A stretch of 7,046 bases of DNA from Nitrospirota bacterium. Lineage in GTDB: Bacteria; Nitrospirota; Thermodesulfovibrionia; Thermodesulfovibrionales; JdFR-88. The stretch spans positions 1-7,046 of the forward strand of contig JAKAEG010000176.1 of assembly GCA_021819985.1 (NCBI GenBank). The letters are read 5' to 3'. The position numbers were made by a program, and so were the translations under genes. Positions 6,600 to 7,046 of the stretch are shown here, in pieces; the stretch's first letter is position 1, and each line of letters starts with the position of its first letter. The notes under the pieces were generated by a model that saw nothing but the letters and a program-made list of their open reading frames with translations, made no database searches and was not told the DNA's origin.

Positions 6600-7046
6600 G
6601 TGAAATCTAACGCGCCAAAAGTAAGCGTCAGGCTCCCGTGTTATAATCAGGCAAAATACATCTCGCAGGCAATCGAGTCTGCATTGATGCAAAAGACGGA
6701 CTTTGCATTTGAGATCGTCGTTGGCGATGATTTTTCCACTGATAACTCTTTGGAGATATTAAAAGATTACGAACAAAAATATCCCCGGCTCATCCGTGTA
6801 TTGAACCGGGAAAAAGGAGATCAATATTCCCAGTTAAGGAAAAAATACGGGCGCCTGTATAATTTTGTTGACATCATGGCCAACTGCCGGGGGGAATATA
6901 TAGCGCTTTTGGACGGAGATGATTACTGGACCTCTCCGGGCAAACTCCAGAGACAGGCGGACTTTCTGGACGTCAATCCGGACTTTTCCATTTGCTTTCA
7001 CGATGTGGAGTATCTCTATGAAAATTGGGCAAATCCAAAACGGGCG
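6600..7046 (+). CDS. Glycosyltransferase family 2, N-terminal part, 3' end missing
   Basis: The frame is open to the right edge; 149 residues are visible. GT2 motifs are clear: VSVRLPCYNQAKYISQAIES (8-27), FEIVVGDDFSTDNS with D43-D44 (37-50), and the DxD-type motif LLDGDDYWTSPGKLQRQ (103-119), followed by FLDVNPDFSICFHDV. The YNQ...SALMQKT...DDFSTDNS...DGDDYW pattern is a different GT2 sub-group from the upstream glycosyltransferase, so it probably makes another linkage of the same glycan. I chose GTG 6600 because it lies eight codons before the first beta strand, with GGGG (6587-6590) nine bases upstream. TTG 6576 (preceded by GGGGA) and TTG 6585 are in-frame alternatives that would add eight or five residues. 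The 92 bases before it hold no confident gene. Confidence 0.85.
   Translation, partial: MKSNAPKVSVRLPCYNQAKYISQAIESALMQKTDFAFEIVVGDDFSTDNSLEILKDYEQKYPRLIRVLNREKGDQYSQLRKKYGRLYNFVDIMANCRGEYIALLDGDDYWTSPGKLQRQADFLDVNPDFSICFHDVEYLYENWANPKRA

Overview
The window is part of a cell-surface polysaccharide (O-antigen or capsule type) gene cluster, with every gene on the + strand. It most likely comes from a Gram-negative bacterium of moderate GC content. Shine-Dalgarno-like sites, tight or overlapping genes and the mix of flippase, sugar-modifying enzymes and family-2 glycosyltransferases support this. The species cannot be named from the sequence. No rRNA, tRNA, CRISPR array or insertion sequence was seen.

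Layout: (1) 1-819 is the C-terminal part of a lipid-linked oligosaccharide flippase, cut by the left edge. (2) 820-1041 is a more AT-rich spacer. It holds a plausible sigma-70-type promoter and a possible 66-codon reading frame with a very strong ribosome binding site. (3) 1042-4641 is a sugar-tailoring block: an RmlC-type 3,5-epimerase, a 782-residue protein that fuses a zinc-binding sugar C-methyltransferase to a complete DegT-type PLP sugar aminotransferase, and a NeuD/PglD-type acyltransferase. (4) 4665-5450 is a CmcI/rhamnosyl O-methyltransferase family protein. (5) 5494-6507 and 6600-7046 are two family-2 glycosyltransferases, the second cut by the right edge.

How the genes fit together (inference): the block looks able to convert an NDP-4-keto-6-deoxyhexose into an N-acylated amino sugar with a methyl branch. 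C-3 methylation would be followed by transamination, probably at C-4, and then N-acylation, with the epimerase setting ring stereochemistry. The glycosyltransferases would build the repeat unit, the CmcI-type enzyme would O-methylate a sugar, and the flippase would move the lipid-linked unit across the inner membrane. The nucleotidyltransferase and 4,6-dehydratase needed to make the precursor are not in the window.

The most unusual feature is the in-frame methyltransferase-aminotransferase fusion. It joins two normally separate, probably consecutive enzymes of branched amino sugar synthesis in one polypeptide. The epimerase, C-methyltransferase and aminotransferase set resembles EvaD/EvaC/EvaB of vancosamine synthesis, but here it sits in a surface-glycan locus.
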